From contig NZ_WQLA01000002.1 of NCBI RefSeq assembly GCF_009755275.1, positions 620,001 through 684,000 of the forward strand: a DNA stretch of 64,000 bases, in the 5' to 3' direction. How positions within the stretch are numbered: position 1 is the stretch's first letter; every line of letters starts with the position of its first letter. Source of the DNA: Mucilaginibacter aquatilis (GTDB lineage Bacteria > Bacteroidota > Bacteroidia > Sphingobacteriales > Sphingobacteriaceae). The notes below the pieces were generated by a model. The model saw nothing but the letters and a program-made list of their open reading frames with translations. It did not search any database and was not told the origin of the DNA. The position numbers and the translations under genes were made by a program. Of the stretch, positions 26,165 to 34,875 are shown one piece after another.

Positions 26165-26476
26165 TTAGTCTAAGTGAAAGACTTTAGTAAGCGGCGTACT
26201 TACCGGCGAATTATCGGGGTTTGTATCCATAATATCGGCCATGTAAGCCCACCATTTCTGTACAATTTCGGTGCTGCCCAAATCCTGTGATGATTGTCCT
26301 GATTGTATTTGGACGCCAAACAACGTATTGGTTTCTTCGTCCAAAAAAATGGTGTAATCACTTATGCCATTAGCCTTAAGCAAGGCCGATAACTCAGGCC
26401 ATATTTCATCATGGCGTTTTTTATATTCATCTTTGAAGCCTGGCTTCAACTTCATTTTAAAGGCTACTTTATGCAT
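26165..26476 (-). CDS. rhaM: L-rhamnose mutarotase
   Basis: A 103-residue dimeric ferredoxin-like enzyme interconverting alpha- and beta-L-rhamnose. MHKVAFKMKLKPGFKDEYKKRHDEIWPELSALLKANGISDYTIFLD matches the family opening, with the catalytic His in KKRHDEIWPEL, and WWAYMADIMDTNPDNSPVSTPLTKVFHLD matches the C-terminus. The start at MHKVAF gives the usual length; upstream in-frame ATGs at 26491 and 26500 add 5 to 8 residues. It is transcribed with the GH106 gene. Confidence 0.93.
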   Translation of the reverse strand: MHKVAFKMKLKPGFKDEYKKRHDEIWPELSALLKANGISDYTIFLDEETNTLFGVQIQSGQSSQDLGSTEIVQKWWAYMADIMDTNPDNSPVSTPLTKVFHLD

Positions 26477-26501
26477 GGTTTCTTCTTCCATAATTAACAC
26501 A

Positions 26502-26582
26502 CGTCATTGCGAGTGATAATAAATGCTTTTCAAGTGATAATTTATTGGTTTAAAAAGCACTCTAACTGTCGTTCAAATGACA
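26502..26582. repeat. Imperfect palindromic intergenic repeat (GTCATT...AATGAC), copy 1
   Basis: GTCATT (26503-26508) and AATGAC (26576-26581) bound an imperfect inverted repeat with internal arms TGCTTTT (26524-26530) and AAAAGCA (26553-26559). It resembles the dispersed GTCATT-ended palindromes of Bacteroidota and looks degenerate. Compare the better preserved copy at 39904-39983. Confidence 0.5.
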
Positions 26583-26607
26583 ACAATATTAACTTTTAAC
26601 TTCATTT

Positions 26608-26694
26608 GGGCGTTTCCCTCCGGGTCGGGCTATCCGCTGCAAGTCCTCGTTTCGCTACGGTGCTCTCCGGGCTTTTTGCTACTATCCCTAACGC
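26608..26694. repeat. REP-like GGGCGTT...AACGC intergenic element
   Basis: An 87-bp GC-rich block in AT-rich intergenic DNA between GH2 and rhaM, starting GGGCGTTTCCC, containing CGGGTCGGGCTATCCGCTG and GGTGCTCTCCGGGC, and ending TATCCCTAACGC. From memory this layout is a frequent dispersed repeat in Flavobacterium, Pedobacter and relatives. Its ends (GCGTT and AACGC) are inverted. It lies 30 bp after the GH2 stop and could act as a 3' end stabiliser. Copy number cannot be checked here. Confidence 0.65.
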
Positions 26695-26723
26695 AAGCTT
26701 CGGCTTGGTTGTGAAACAAAAAA

Positions 26724-29612
26724 TTAAAACAATTCATCCTTAACCGGGCGCGTAAAGTTTTGCTTGCCTTTACCTTCCTGCTCAAGCTGGCCAAAATAGA
26801 AGTATAAGGTGCGCCTAGTTGTGCCGTTGATATGGTTAGGCTCACTGTTAGGACCTAGTTTTGATGTATTCCCATCAATATTTAAAGCCAATTTTGTACC
26901 TAACGGCGGTATAGCATCAAGGAAAGATAAGTTACCTGATGGCAAAGCCGGAAACGGTTTAACGCCCGATAGGCCATAAAAGTCGAACAAACGAACATAC
27001 AAATCGGGCTCCTTGGCGGCAATCATAAACTTGCCTTGTACGGTGTTAAGTTCCATCCAGGTAATGTTGGTAAAGTAGCCTTTAAACTCGGGGAATATCC
27101 ATGGCGCACTACCTGTTTGCGTATTGTTATAGGTATTGCTCCATACATCGTCAACCACCCCTTGCAAACGGTTTTTCCATACGCGGTATGGGCCGCGGCC
27201 CAGCCATTTTGCACCTAAAACATAATTTTCAGGATAGTTGAATGTTATACCTGCGTAAGGGTAGTTTCCTTTTAGCTCGTATTCATAATCAAGGCTAACC
27301 CAACCGCTGTTAAATATTTTCCAGCGGGCATATTTTAGGTCGCCTGTGTAGCTTACTTCAACCAGTTCGCCATCATTCTCCTGGCGGTGCTTAATATCTT
27401 TAAACGCAGAGGAGCCACTTACCAGCATGGGGCCTCCGCTAAATAGGAAGGGATCGCCACTGTTATTGGTCATGGTTACAATTTGTCCGTTCTTTTTATT
27501 AAAGGTTATGCCCATTGAGCCGGCCTTTAACAAAAGTGTAGAATCGGTTTCGGTAACTTTTACCTGGTCTTTGCCGGCAAAGCTTATAACGTTATTCAGT
27601 AAGCGCTCATTGTTATTTTTCCACACCCAGCGGTAAACAAGGTCTTTATGCGGATCATAAGCTGATAAGGTAAGTGCATCGTAGCTTTTCCAATCGGCCG
27701 GAAGGTTAATTTGCACATTTCCTGACGCCAGTGGCGCTACTGATGGGCTTAGCGCAACGCCTTTCTTTTTCACGGTGTAGCCGCCGTTCTGGTCATTGGG
27801 TTTACGGTAATCAATCAGCTCCCAGTTAAATGTACACTGGCTTAAGTTGGTAAAATGGAAACGGTTTTCAACAGGTATACTGCCCGAAAAATTCGCAGGA
27901 AGATCTTTAAGCGTTATATGCACGGGAGAAAATATCTCGCGCATGGCGTAAAAGCTTCCTTCCCTTTCGCGATGAGGGCCAACTACACCATCGGGTGCGT
28001 TAACACCGTTTACGTCAATAATTCCATTTTGATCAGTGCGTACTATGCCTTCATCAACCAATGCCCATATAAAGCCCCCGCCCGAGCGTTTTGACTTCCA
28101 GTGCAAATCCCAAAAATCGGCTAAACCTGTTGCTGCACCACCATCATCCTGCGCATGCAAAAATTCGGTTGGCATGTAAATATTACTATCGGCCAGTATG
28201 TTCTTAGTGCTGTAATAGTCCTCATAGTGGTTACAGTCAATACCGTTAAATGCATTACCCGGACGATGATGCGGATGAATAACCGGACGTTTAGAAAAAT
28301 CGTATTGAGTAAAGTACTGATCGAGTTCCTTGTTGGTACCGCCCTCGTTACCGTTGTCCCAAAAGATGATAGAAGGGTGGTTAAGGTCGCGTATCACCAT
28401 TTCTTTAACCAGCTTTTTACCAGCAGCTGTGCTGTATGCTTTTTGCCAGCCGGCTAGTTCATCAAGCACATACAGGCCTAACGAATCGCATATTTCAAGA
28501 AACTTTTTATCGGGCGGATAATGAGACATGCGCACGGCGTTCATGTTCATTTCCTTCATAATCTTAACGTCTTGCAGCTGAATATCATCATTAAGCGTAC
28601 GTCCGGTTTCGGGCCACCAGCTATGGCGGTTTATGCCCTTCATTTTAATGTTTACACCATTAAGGTAAATGCCATCACCTTTACGTATCTCAATGGTGCG
28701 GAAGCCAAATTTTTCAGAGTGCTGGTGAATGATTTTGCCTGCCGATTTCAATGCTATATTAACCTTGTAAAGGTTAGGTGTTTCTGAATTCCACAACAGC
28801 GGGTTCGAAACAGTGGTAGCTATAGAGACTACAGAATCGGCCGGTTTAACAGTTCCTGAAACCGACTTCACAACCTTCCCTTTAGCATCACTTATTTGCG
28901 CCACCCATTGCAGGTTTTGTTTAATGTGTTCCGGGTAAACCTGCATTTTAAAATCGCCGTTAGCTTTAGCATCAACAGCAATGCGGTTAATGTGCTGCTT
29001 AGGATAAGCGGCTAAATAAACCGGGCGAAATATGCCGCCAAAAACCCAGTAGTCGGCCAAACGCTCGGCATTATTTACGGATGCATCTGCGCTCATTTTA
29101 CTTACCCGCGCTTCGAGCAGGTTATTGGTGCCATATTTAAGTTTATTGGTAACATCATACTTAAATTCATAAAATGCCCCCTGGTGTTTTTCGCCCGCTG
29201 CTTTGCCGTTTATTTTTACCTCGGTATCGGTCATTGAGCCTTCAAACACAATATAAACGTCCATATTTTTCCAGGCCTGTGGCACCTGGAAGTTCAGTTT
29301 ATAGATGCCTTGCTCATCAGCAAATCTGAAGTTTTTGCCATACGTTTTATAATCGCGGCCATAGTTGTAGCTGCCAAACCCTTGTTGTTCCCAGCATGAA
29401 GGCACCGCAATTTTGGTCCAGTAGCCGCTTTTGCGCCCACCGGTACAATAAAAGTCCCACATGGTATTGGTGCGGTTATCTTTACCCGAAAGGTATTTTA
29501 CTTGTCTGCCTTGCGCATAAGCGTCAGATACCTGCAAACTTGCTGTAGCCAGCAGTATTACCAATGCTGTTTTAAAACGTGAAAATAATGCAGGGTAATT
29601 GTTTAATGTCAT
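26724..29612 (-). CDS. Glycoside hydrolase family 2 (beta-galactosidase-like)
   Basis: A 962-residue exported GH2 enzyme. The start MTLNNYPALFSRFKTALVILLATASLQVSDAYAQG gives a signal peptide; an in-frame ATG 27 nt upstream adds nine residues. Domains in order: sugar-binding jelly roll (VPSCWEQQGFGSYNYGRDYKTYG...VYIVFEGSMTDTEVKINGKAAGEHQG-like), Ig-like domain, TIM barrel (GIYLNGVNIKMKGINRHSWWPETGRTLNDDIQLQDVKIMKEMNMNAVRMSHYPPDKKFLEICDSLGLYVLDE), then a C-terminal domain. WDNGNEGGTNKEL holds the acid/base Glu. Beta-galactosidase is the default guess, but WDNGNEGG differs from classical WSLGNE, so another beta-glycoside of pectin is possible. Confidence 0.9.
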   Translation of the reverse strand: MTLNNYPALFSRFKTALVILLATASLQVSDAYAQGRQVKYLSGKDNRTNTMWDFYCTGGRKSGYWTKIAVPSCWEQQGFGSYNYGRDYKTYGKNFRFADEQGIYKLNFQVPQAWKNMDVYIVFEGSMTDTEVKINGKAAGEKHQGAFYEFKYDVTNKLKYGTNNLLEARVSKMSADASVNNAERLADYWVFGGIFRPVYLAAYPKQHINRIAVDAKANGDFKMQVYPEHIKQNLQWVAQISDAKGKVVKSVSGTVKPADSVVSIATTVSNPLLWNSETPNLYKVNIALKSAGKIIHQHSEKFGFRTIEIRKGDGIYLNGVNIKMKGINRHSWWPETGRTLNDDIQLQDVKIMKEMNMNAVRMSHYPPDKKFLEICDSLGLYVLDELAGWQKAYSTAAGKKLVKEMVIRDLNHPSIIFWDNGNEGGTNKELDQYFTQYDFSKRPVIHPHHRPGNAFNGIDCNHYEDYYSTKNILADSNIYMPTEFLHAQDDGGAATGLADFWDLHWKSKRSGGGFIWALVDEGIVRTDQNGIIDVNGVNAPDGVVGPHREREGSFYAMREIFSPVHITLKDLPANFSGSIPVENRFHFTNLSQCTFNWELIDYRKPNDQNGGYTVKKKGVALSPSVAPLASGNVQINLPADWKSYDALTLSAYDPHKDLVYRWVWKNNNERLLNNVISFAGKDQVKVTETDSTLLLKAGSMGITFNKKNGQIVTMTNNSGDPFLFSGGPMLVSGSSAFKDIKHRQENDGELVEVSYTGDLKYARWKIFNSGWVSLDYEYELKGNYPYAGITFNYPENYVLGAKWLGRGPYRVWKNRLQGVVDDVWSNTYNNTQTGSAPWIFPEFKGYFTNITWMELNTVQGKFMIAAKEPDLYVRLFDFYGLSGVKPFPALPSGNLSFLDAIPPLGTKLALNIDGNTSKLGPNSEPNHINGTTRRTLYFYFGQLEQEGKGKQNFTRPVKDELF

Positions 29613-29906
29613 AAATAGTAACAGGTTACACATTAACAACCGGATGATTATACTTTATTGGCAGTAGTTGTATTTCACAATTTGGCATTACATTACAGTA
29701 ATTGCACATTGAACAATTGCTACGGCTAAAAGCTAATTACGGTTAGTTAACTAAGATTTTATTGGTTTTGTGGCACAATGTACTTACTCATGCATTTACA
29801 TCTATCCTGAACCATCATGTAATTTGTGTAATTATTCTGTATCATTTTAGCATAAAGCGTAATTTGTCTGCCTCAATATTGCCACGCAATTTCACACCAA
29901 TTATTA

Positions 29907-30902
29907 ATGAAACGTATAAATTTATTTGCTGTAAAAGCAGTCATGCTCATGAGCATAGGTTCGGGCGCTGTGGCTCAGAAAGCTAACAACGTTTATCGCA
30001 GCAGCGATACTACATTTAAGTCGGTAGGTAACCCGGTTATTACCCATAAATATACCGCCGATCCGGCTGCATTGGTTTATAAGGATAAGGTATACCTTTA
30101 TACCGGTCATGATGTAGCACCCAAAGACCAGGCACGATATGTAATGCATGATTGGGCCGTGTTTTCAACCAGCGATATGAAGACCTGGACCGAGCACGCC
30201 GTGCCGCTTAAGGCATCTGACTTTGCCTGGGCCAAAGGTGATGCCTGGGCTGGGCAGGTAATTGAGCGCAACGGTAAATTTTATTGGTATGTGGCTATCA
30301 CGCATGGCAGTATACATGGAAAGGCTATTGGTGTAGCTGTAGCCGATAATCCTTTAGGGCCGTTTAAGGATGCTAGAGGATCAGCCATTGTTACAAACGA
30401 CATGACCACCGAAGCTAAAATTAGTTGGGACGACATTGACCCAACTGTTTTTATTGATGATGACGGCCAAGCCTACCTAATGTGGGGTAACACAACCTGC
30501 CACTACGCCAAACTAAAAGCAAACATGACGGAGCTAAACGGACCTATTCTTAAGGTAGAAGGTTTGCCCAAGTTTACCGAGGCTCCGTGGCTGCATAAGC
30601 GTAAAGGCTGGTATTACCTCTCATACGCAACCGAGTTTCCCGAAAAAATTGCATACGCCATGAGTAAAAGTATTAAGGGTCCATGGCAGTATAAAGGCAT
30701 TATTAATGAGATAGCCGGTAATTCAAATACCAATCATCAGGCTATTATTACCTTCAAGGGCAAAGACTATTTTATTTACCATAACGGCGCGTTAACACCC
30801 GATCATGGTAGTTTTCACCGATCGGTTTGTATTGATAACCTGTATTACAATGCCGACGGAACAATCAAGAGAGTAGTTATGACAACTGAGGGCGTAAACT
30901 GA
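29907..30902 (+). CDS. GH43-family glycosidase (arabinosidase/xylosidase type)
   Basis: A 331-residue five-bladed beta-propeller enzyme with a signal peptide (AVMLMSIGSGAVAQ). The three expected carboxylates are visible: Asp52 in YTADPAALVYKDKVYLYTGHD (base), Asp178 in SWDDIDPTVFIDDDGQAYLMWGN (pKa modulator) and Glu225 in KFTEAPWLHKRKGWYYLSYA (acid). GH43 members cleave alpha-L-arabinofuranosides, beta-xylosides or beta-galactosides. With the GH51, GH106 and GH2 genes, arabinose removal from pectic side chains is likely. It is transcribed away from GH2 and ends at a strong terminator. Confidence 0.92.
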   Translation: MKRINLFAVKAVMLMSIGSGAVAQKANNVYRSSDTTFKSVGNPVITHKYTADPAALVYKDKVYLYTGHDVAPKDQARYVMHDWAVFSTSDMKTWTEHAVPLKASDFAWAKGDAWAGQVIERNGKFYWYVAITHGSIHGKAIGVAVADNPLGPFKDARGSAIVTNDMTTEAKISWDDIDPTVFIDDDGQAYLMWGNTTCHYAKLKANMTELNGPILKVEGLPKFTEAPWLHKRKGWYYLSYATEFPEKIAYAMSKSIKGPWQYKGIINEIAGNSNTNHQAIITFKGKDYFIYHNGALTPDHGSFHRSVCIDNLYYNADGTIKRVVMTTEGVN

Positions 30903-30907
30903 TAGCT

Positions 30908-30942
30908 AACAATAAAGGGCGAATTATTCGCCCTTTATTGTT
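30908..30942. terminator. Bidirectional terminator, GH43 / aldehyde oxidoreductase
   Basis: Perfect 16-bp stem (30908-30923 with 30927-30942, core AAAGGGCGAA) and a 3-nt loop between convergent genes, with A/T-rich edges on both sides. It starts 6 nt after the GH43 stop codon. Confidence 0.92.
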
Positions 30943-30947
30943 ATGAT

Positions 30948-33113
30948 TTATGACAACAACTTATCGGGCGTTATTGGTAACTCCCTTATGCGTTTGCCGG
31001 TAGCATTGTAAACCGCATTTGCAACTGCGGCACTCATGCCTATTAGGGCAATTTCGCCCATGCCTTTTGCTCCCATTGGGTTAACACGGTAATCGGGCTT
31101 GTTTACAAAAAGAGCATCAATTTGCGGAATATCGGCACTTATTGGCACATGATAATCGGCGTAGTTATTATTAACATAGCGGCCATACCTGTGATCCATA
31201 ATACCCTCTTCCATTAATGCCATGCCTATACCTCCAATAGCCCCGCCAATAATTTGGCTGCGTGCGGTTTTCGGACTCACAATGTGGCCTGAATCGGCCA
31301 CCGACACAACATTATCTACACGCACAACGCCCGTTTTAGGATGTACCTTCACCTTAACAAAGTGTACCGAGTAGGAGTAGCTTGAAAAGTTACGCATTTC
31401 GGTACTGCCCGATGATGTTACGGTAACCTCCAGTTGTGGCAGGTTCTTTTCTTTTAACACCTTTACATAGTCTGGCTTATCAGTACCTCCGTTGCCAATT
31501 AGCTGCTGAAACTTTTCCTTCAGTTGCGTGCAGGCATCATGTACAGCTCCGCCCACAGTTGAGGTTATAGTTGAGCCACCTTGCGTTGGTGACGGCGGTA
31601 GCGATGAATCGCCCAGCTCAAATTTAATTTTTTTAACGGGTATGCCTGTAAATATTTCTGAAGCAATTTGAGTCATGGCAGTGCCTGTTCCCACGCCAAT
31701 ATCGGTAACTGAGGTTTGAATAAGCAGTGTGCCATTATCAAGCAAGGCTGCTTTAACGGTTGCCCGTCCTCGGCCGGCGCCAAATACACCAGTACCCATG
31801 CCATATCCTATTAGCCAGCCATCTTCAGTTAATGTACCCGGTTTTAGTTTGCGTTTGCTCCATCCAATTTTATCGGCTCCCATTTCATAAGCTTCTTTCA
31901 GGTTTTTGCTGCTGAAAGGTTTGCCGTTTTCAGGGTCGGTATCGGCATGGTTGCGTATACGTAACTCAATAGGGTCAATGCCAAGTTTATCGGCCAGTTC
32001 ATCCATGGCCGATTCAAGTGCAAAGGCACCCGTTGCCTCACCCGGTCCACGCATCCAGGTGGGGGTATTTACATCAAGCGGGGTAATTTTGTAGACTGTA
32101 CCAACGCTTGGACAGGCGTACATAAAACGTGTCATGTTTACAGTGCCCTCGGTAAACTCTTCAAAGCTTGATGTTTGAGCGGTTGCCTCATGTATTATGC
32201 CGGTAAGCTTACCATCGGCTGATGCACCCATGCTTACCTTTTGCCAGGTGTATGGGCGGTAGCCTACCGTATTAAATTGTAACTCGCGGGTTAAAACCGT
32301 TTTTACCGGCCGTTTAACCAATTTTGCCGCTTGCACCGTAGCAATTTCATGAGGCCAGGTACGCAGGGCATTACCAAACGCGCCACCTACAAACTTGGTA
32401 GTTACCTGTACGTTTTCAACTGGTAGCTTAAAAGCTTGCGCTATTGCATTCTGGGTCGATTTTACTCCCTGTGTTTTTGCGTATACGGTTACCTTATCAT
32501 CGGCTGTCCAATGGGCAAGTGTTACACTCAGTTCCATAGGGTTATGCACGTTTATGGGCACAACATATTCCTGCTCCACCTTAACCGCTGCTGCTTTCCA
32601 GTCATCAGGAGTGCCGCGCTTATAGTCGCCTCCGTTGCGTCCACCTTTTGGCGCAGCTGCTTTAAATTTATTCTTCTCTGTGTCGGTTTCGTGCTGTTGC
32701 TTATTGTATTGTGCCTTAATAAGAGACGCTGCATAGGTTGCCCTTTCAAAGCTGTCGGCCACTACCATGGCTATAGGCTGGCCATTGTATTTTACCGAGT
32801 TGTCAACAAAAAACTTAAGCGGGCCGCCGGTAGTGGGTGGCTTACTCGGATCTTTTCCTGCTTCATAGCCTGGTACTTTGGGTGCATTTAAATGGGTAAG
32901 CACCGCAAGTACGCCCGGGGCGCGTTCGGCGGCTTTGGTGTCAATAGAAGTAATTGTTCCTTTAGTAATGTTGCTAATGGCAAATACCGCATAGGTCATG
33001 CCCGGCAACTCATATTCGGCAGAATATTTTGCAGCACCGGTAACTTTCATTATGCCATCTACCCGGTTAATACCCTCGGTAAATGGGGGAGTATGTTGAG
33101 CTTGTTGTTTCAT
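30948..33113 (-). CDS. Aldehyde oxidoreductase, molybdenum-binding subunit (PaoC/YagR-like)
   Basis: A 721-residue xanthine-dehydrogenase-family large subunit. The N-terminal hammerhead domain (INRVDGIMKVTGAAKYSAEYELPGMTYAVFAISNITKG) precedes the molybdopterin domains (KFVGGAFGNALRTWPHEIATVQAAKL; TPTWMRGPGEATGAFALESAMDELADKLGIDPIELRIRN; QGGSTITSTVGGAVHDA). The catalytic Glu is in GAKGMGEIALIGMSAAVANAV near the C-terminus. It oxidises aldehydes to acids. No signal is visible, as in E. coli PaoC, which travels with the Tat-signal-bearing PaoA subunit. It is the last gene of a three-gene operon; no PaoD-type maturation factor follows in this window. Confidence 0.93.
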   Translation of the reverse strand: MKQQAQHTPPFTEGINRVDGIMKVTGAAKYSAEYELPGMTYAVFAISNITKGTITSIDTKAAERAPGVLAVLTHLNAPKVPGYEAGKDPSKPPTTGGPLKFFVDNSVKYNGQPIAMVVADSFERATYAASLIKAQYNKQQHETDTEKNKFKAAAPKGGRNGGDYKRGTPDDWKAAAVKVEQEYVVPINVHNPMELSVTLAHWTADDKVTVYAKTQGVKSTQNAIAQAFKLPVENVQVTTKFVGGAFGNALRTWPHEIATVQAAKLVKRPVKTVLTRELQFNTVGYRPYTWQKVSMGASADGKLTGIIHEATAQTSSFEEFTEGTVNMTRFMYACPSVGTVYKITPLDVNTPTWMRGPGEATGAFALESAMDELADKLGIDPIELRIRNHADTDPENGKPFSSKNLKEAYEMGADKIGWSKRKLKPGTLTEDGWLIGYGMGTGVFGAGRGRATVKAALLDNGTLLIQTSVTDIGVGTGTAMTQIASEIFTGIPVKKIKFELGDSSLPPSPTQGGSTITSTVGGAVHDACTQLKEKFQQLIGNGGTDKPDYVKVLKEKNLPQLEVTVTSSGSTEMRNFSSYSYSVHFVKVKVHPKTGVVRVDNVVSVADSGHIVSPKTARSQIIGGAIGGIGMALMEEGIMDHRYGRYVNNNYADYHVPISADIPQIDALFVNKPDYRVNPMGAKGMGEIALIGMSAAVANAVYNATGKRIRELPITPDKLLS

Positions 33114-33136
33114 GGTGATTGTAGGTAATTGGCTTA

Positions 33137-34126
33137 CTAACTTAATTTGGCAGCGTTACTTAAGGCTTCAATAATACTTGCCGGTGCCATTTTCAATTTA
33201 AAGTCGTTATGGCCAAAACTTTTAGCGCCTTGCATAGCCAGGCTGGCAGCCTCTTCAAAATTAGCAACCGTAGCAGGCTTGCCCTTCAAAAACTGTTCGG
33301 CAGCTTTTAATCTCCATGGTTTATGTGCAACACCTCCCATAGCCAGGCGAGCTTCATTGATATTGCCTCCCCGTATATCTAAACCCACGGCTACCGAAAT
33401 AAGTGCGAAAGCGTACGATGAGCGGTCGCGCACTTTAAGGTAGTAACTGTTTTTTGCAAAATTGTTATGAGGTATAATAACCCGGGTAATTAATTCACCC
33501 GTAGCTAATGTGTTGTCAAGTTGCGGGGTTTCGCCCGGCAGGCGATGAAACTCTGTAAACGGAATATAGCGGGTTCCTTTCTTACTTTTTACCTCAACAG
33601 ATGCATCTAGCGCTGCTAAGGCAACGCACATGTCACTTGGATGCACGGCAATGCATTTTTCGCTGGTGCCAAAAATGGCATGCATGCGGTTAATGCCCTC
33701 CATAGCACCACAACCCGAATTGGGTTCGCGCTTGTTGCAAGGCATGGCGGTATCATAAAAATAAGTGCAACGGGTGCGTTGCATCATATTGCCACCAACG
33801 GTTGCCATATTGCGTAATTGCGGCGATGCACCGGCATTCAAGGCCATGGATAGCAGCGGAAAACTTTCTTTAATGATTTTGTTTTCGGCTACGGCGCTGT
33901 TAAGCTCTAAGGCTCCGACGGACACCGTCATAACATTGCCTTTGTTTTGGCTAATGCCTCTTAAAGGCAGTTTTTGAATGTCAACCAATTTATCGGGCGA
34001 GGTTACGCCACGTTTCATTAAATCAATAAGGTTACTGCCACCGGCCAAAATTTTGGTTCCTGGTTTGGTAATAGCGTCTAACACGCTCTGCTGTGTGGCC
34101 GGGCGTATGTACTGAAACTGTTTCAT
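33137..34126 (-). CDS. Aldehyde oxidoreductase, FAD-binding subunit (PaoB/YagS-like)
   Basis: A 329-residue FAD subunit. It has the PCMH-type FAD motif AGGSNLIDLMKRGVTSPDKLVDI and the second flavin motif GASPQLRNMATVGGNMMQRTRCTYFYD. The segment ..PCNKREPNSGCGAMEGINRMHAIFG carries cysteines that match the extra 4Fe-4S site of the E. coli PaoB type. The C-terminal CO-dehydrogenase flavoprotein domain follows (RDRSSYAFALISVAVGLDI..., RLAMGGVAHKPWRLKAAEQFL). It overlaps the Fe-S subunit gene by 4 nt (ATGA) and precedes the molybdenum subunit by 23 nt. Confidence 0.94.
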   Translation of the reverse strand: MKQFQYIRPATQQSVLDAITKPGTKILAGGSNLIDLMKRGVTSPDKLVDIQKLPLRGISQNKGNVMTVSVGALELNSAVAENKIIKESFPLLSMALNAGASPQLRNMATVGGNMMQRTRCTYFYDTAMPCNKREPNSGCGAMEGINRMHAIFGTSEKCIAVHPSDMCVALAALDASVEVKSKKGTRYIPFTEFHRLPGETPQLDNTLATGELITRVIIPHNNFAKNSYYLKVRDRSSYAFALISVAVGLDIRGGNINEARLAMGGVAHKPWRLKAAEQFLKGKPATVANFEEAASLAMQGAKSFGHNDFKLKMAPASIIEALSNAAKLS

Positions 34127-34767
34127 ACCTGCTGCCCTCCGTTCTTCACTTCCTGTATGGCGTTAACTATATTGGGGTAAGCGCCGCAACGGCATATGTT
34201 ACCGCTCATGTACTCGCGTATCTCAGTTTCAGAATCGGCATGACCTTCGCGTATACAAGCCACCGCCGACATAATTTGTCCCGGCGTGCAGTAACCGCAC
34301 TGAAAGCCATCGTGCTTAATAAAAGCTTCCTGCATGGGGTGCAACTCATCGCCCTTAGCCAAACCCTCAATGGTGGTTACCTTTTTACCATCAACCGTCA
34401 TGGCAAGGGTAAGGCACGAGTTTACACGCTGCCCGTCAACATGTACGGTGCATGCACCACACTGACCATAGTCACAACCTTTTTTGGTGCCGGTAAGATG
34501 AAGTTGCTCGCGAAGTAAATCAAGTAGTGTTACTCGTGGTTCGATGGAAAGCTTGTGAGCCTTTCCGTTAACGGTGATATTGACAGGCATTTTCTCAAAT
34601 GCTGCAGCAACTTTTTCATCGAGGTGATTTTCTGCAGCCTTTACGGCCACACCCGGCGTTAAAGCTACAGCAGTAAGCAGCGAGGATTTCTTTAGAAAAT
34701 CACGCCTTGCATTTTCTTTCGGCTCATGATTTTCATCAGCCTGAAAGCCTTTGTCGAGGTCTTTCAT
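34123..34767 (-). CDS. Aldehyde oxidoreductase, 2Fe-2S subunit with Tat signal (PaoA/YagT-like)
   Basis: A 214-residue subunit with two [2Fe-2S] clusters: CDYGQCGACTVHVDGQRVNSC (plant ferredoxin type) and CGYCTPGQIMSAVAC... with GNICRCGAYPNIV. The N-terminus KENARRDFLKKSSLLTAVALTPGVAVKA is a classical Tat signal (RRDFLKK), so the folded three-subunit enzyme is probably exported as in E. coli PaoABC. It is the first gene of the operon. A periplasmic role in detoxifying aromatic or sugar-derived aldehydes is inferred from the family. Confidence 0.95.
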   Translation of the reverse strand: MKDLDKGFQADENHEPKENARRDFLKKSSLLTAVALTPGVAVKAAENHLDEKVAAAFEKMPVNITVNGKAHKLSIEPRVTLLDLLREQLHLTGTKKGCDYGQCGACTVHVDGQRVNSCLTLAMTVDGKKVTTIEGLAKGDELHPMQEAFIKHDGFQCGYCTPGQIMSAVACIREGHADSETEIREYMSGNICRCGAYPNIVNAIQEVKNGGQQV

Positions 34768-34875
34768 AGGTAAATTGGATTGTATATACCAAGCTACCTG
34801 TTTTTTTAAAAAAGGTGTGTATTTAATGCTTATTTATACCAATTCCAAAAAGCATGAAAGGTGTTGGATTGAACT

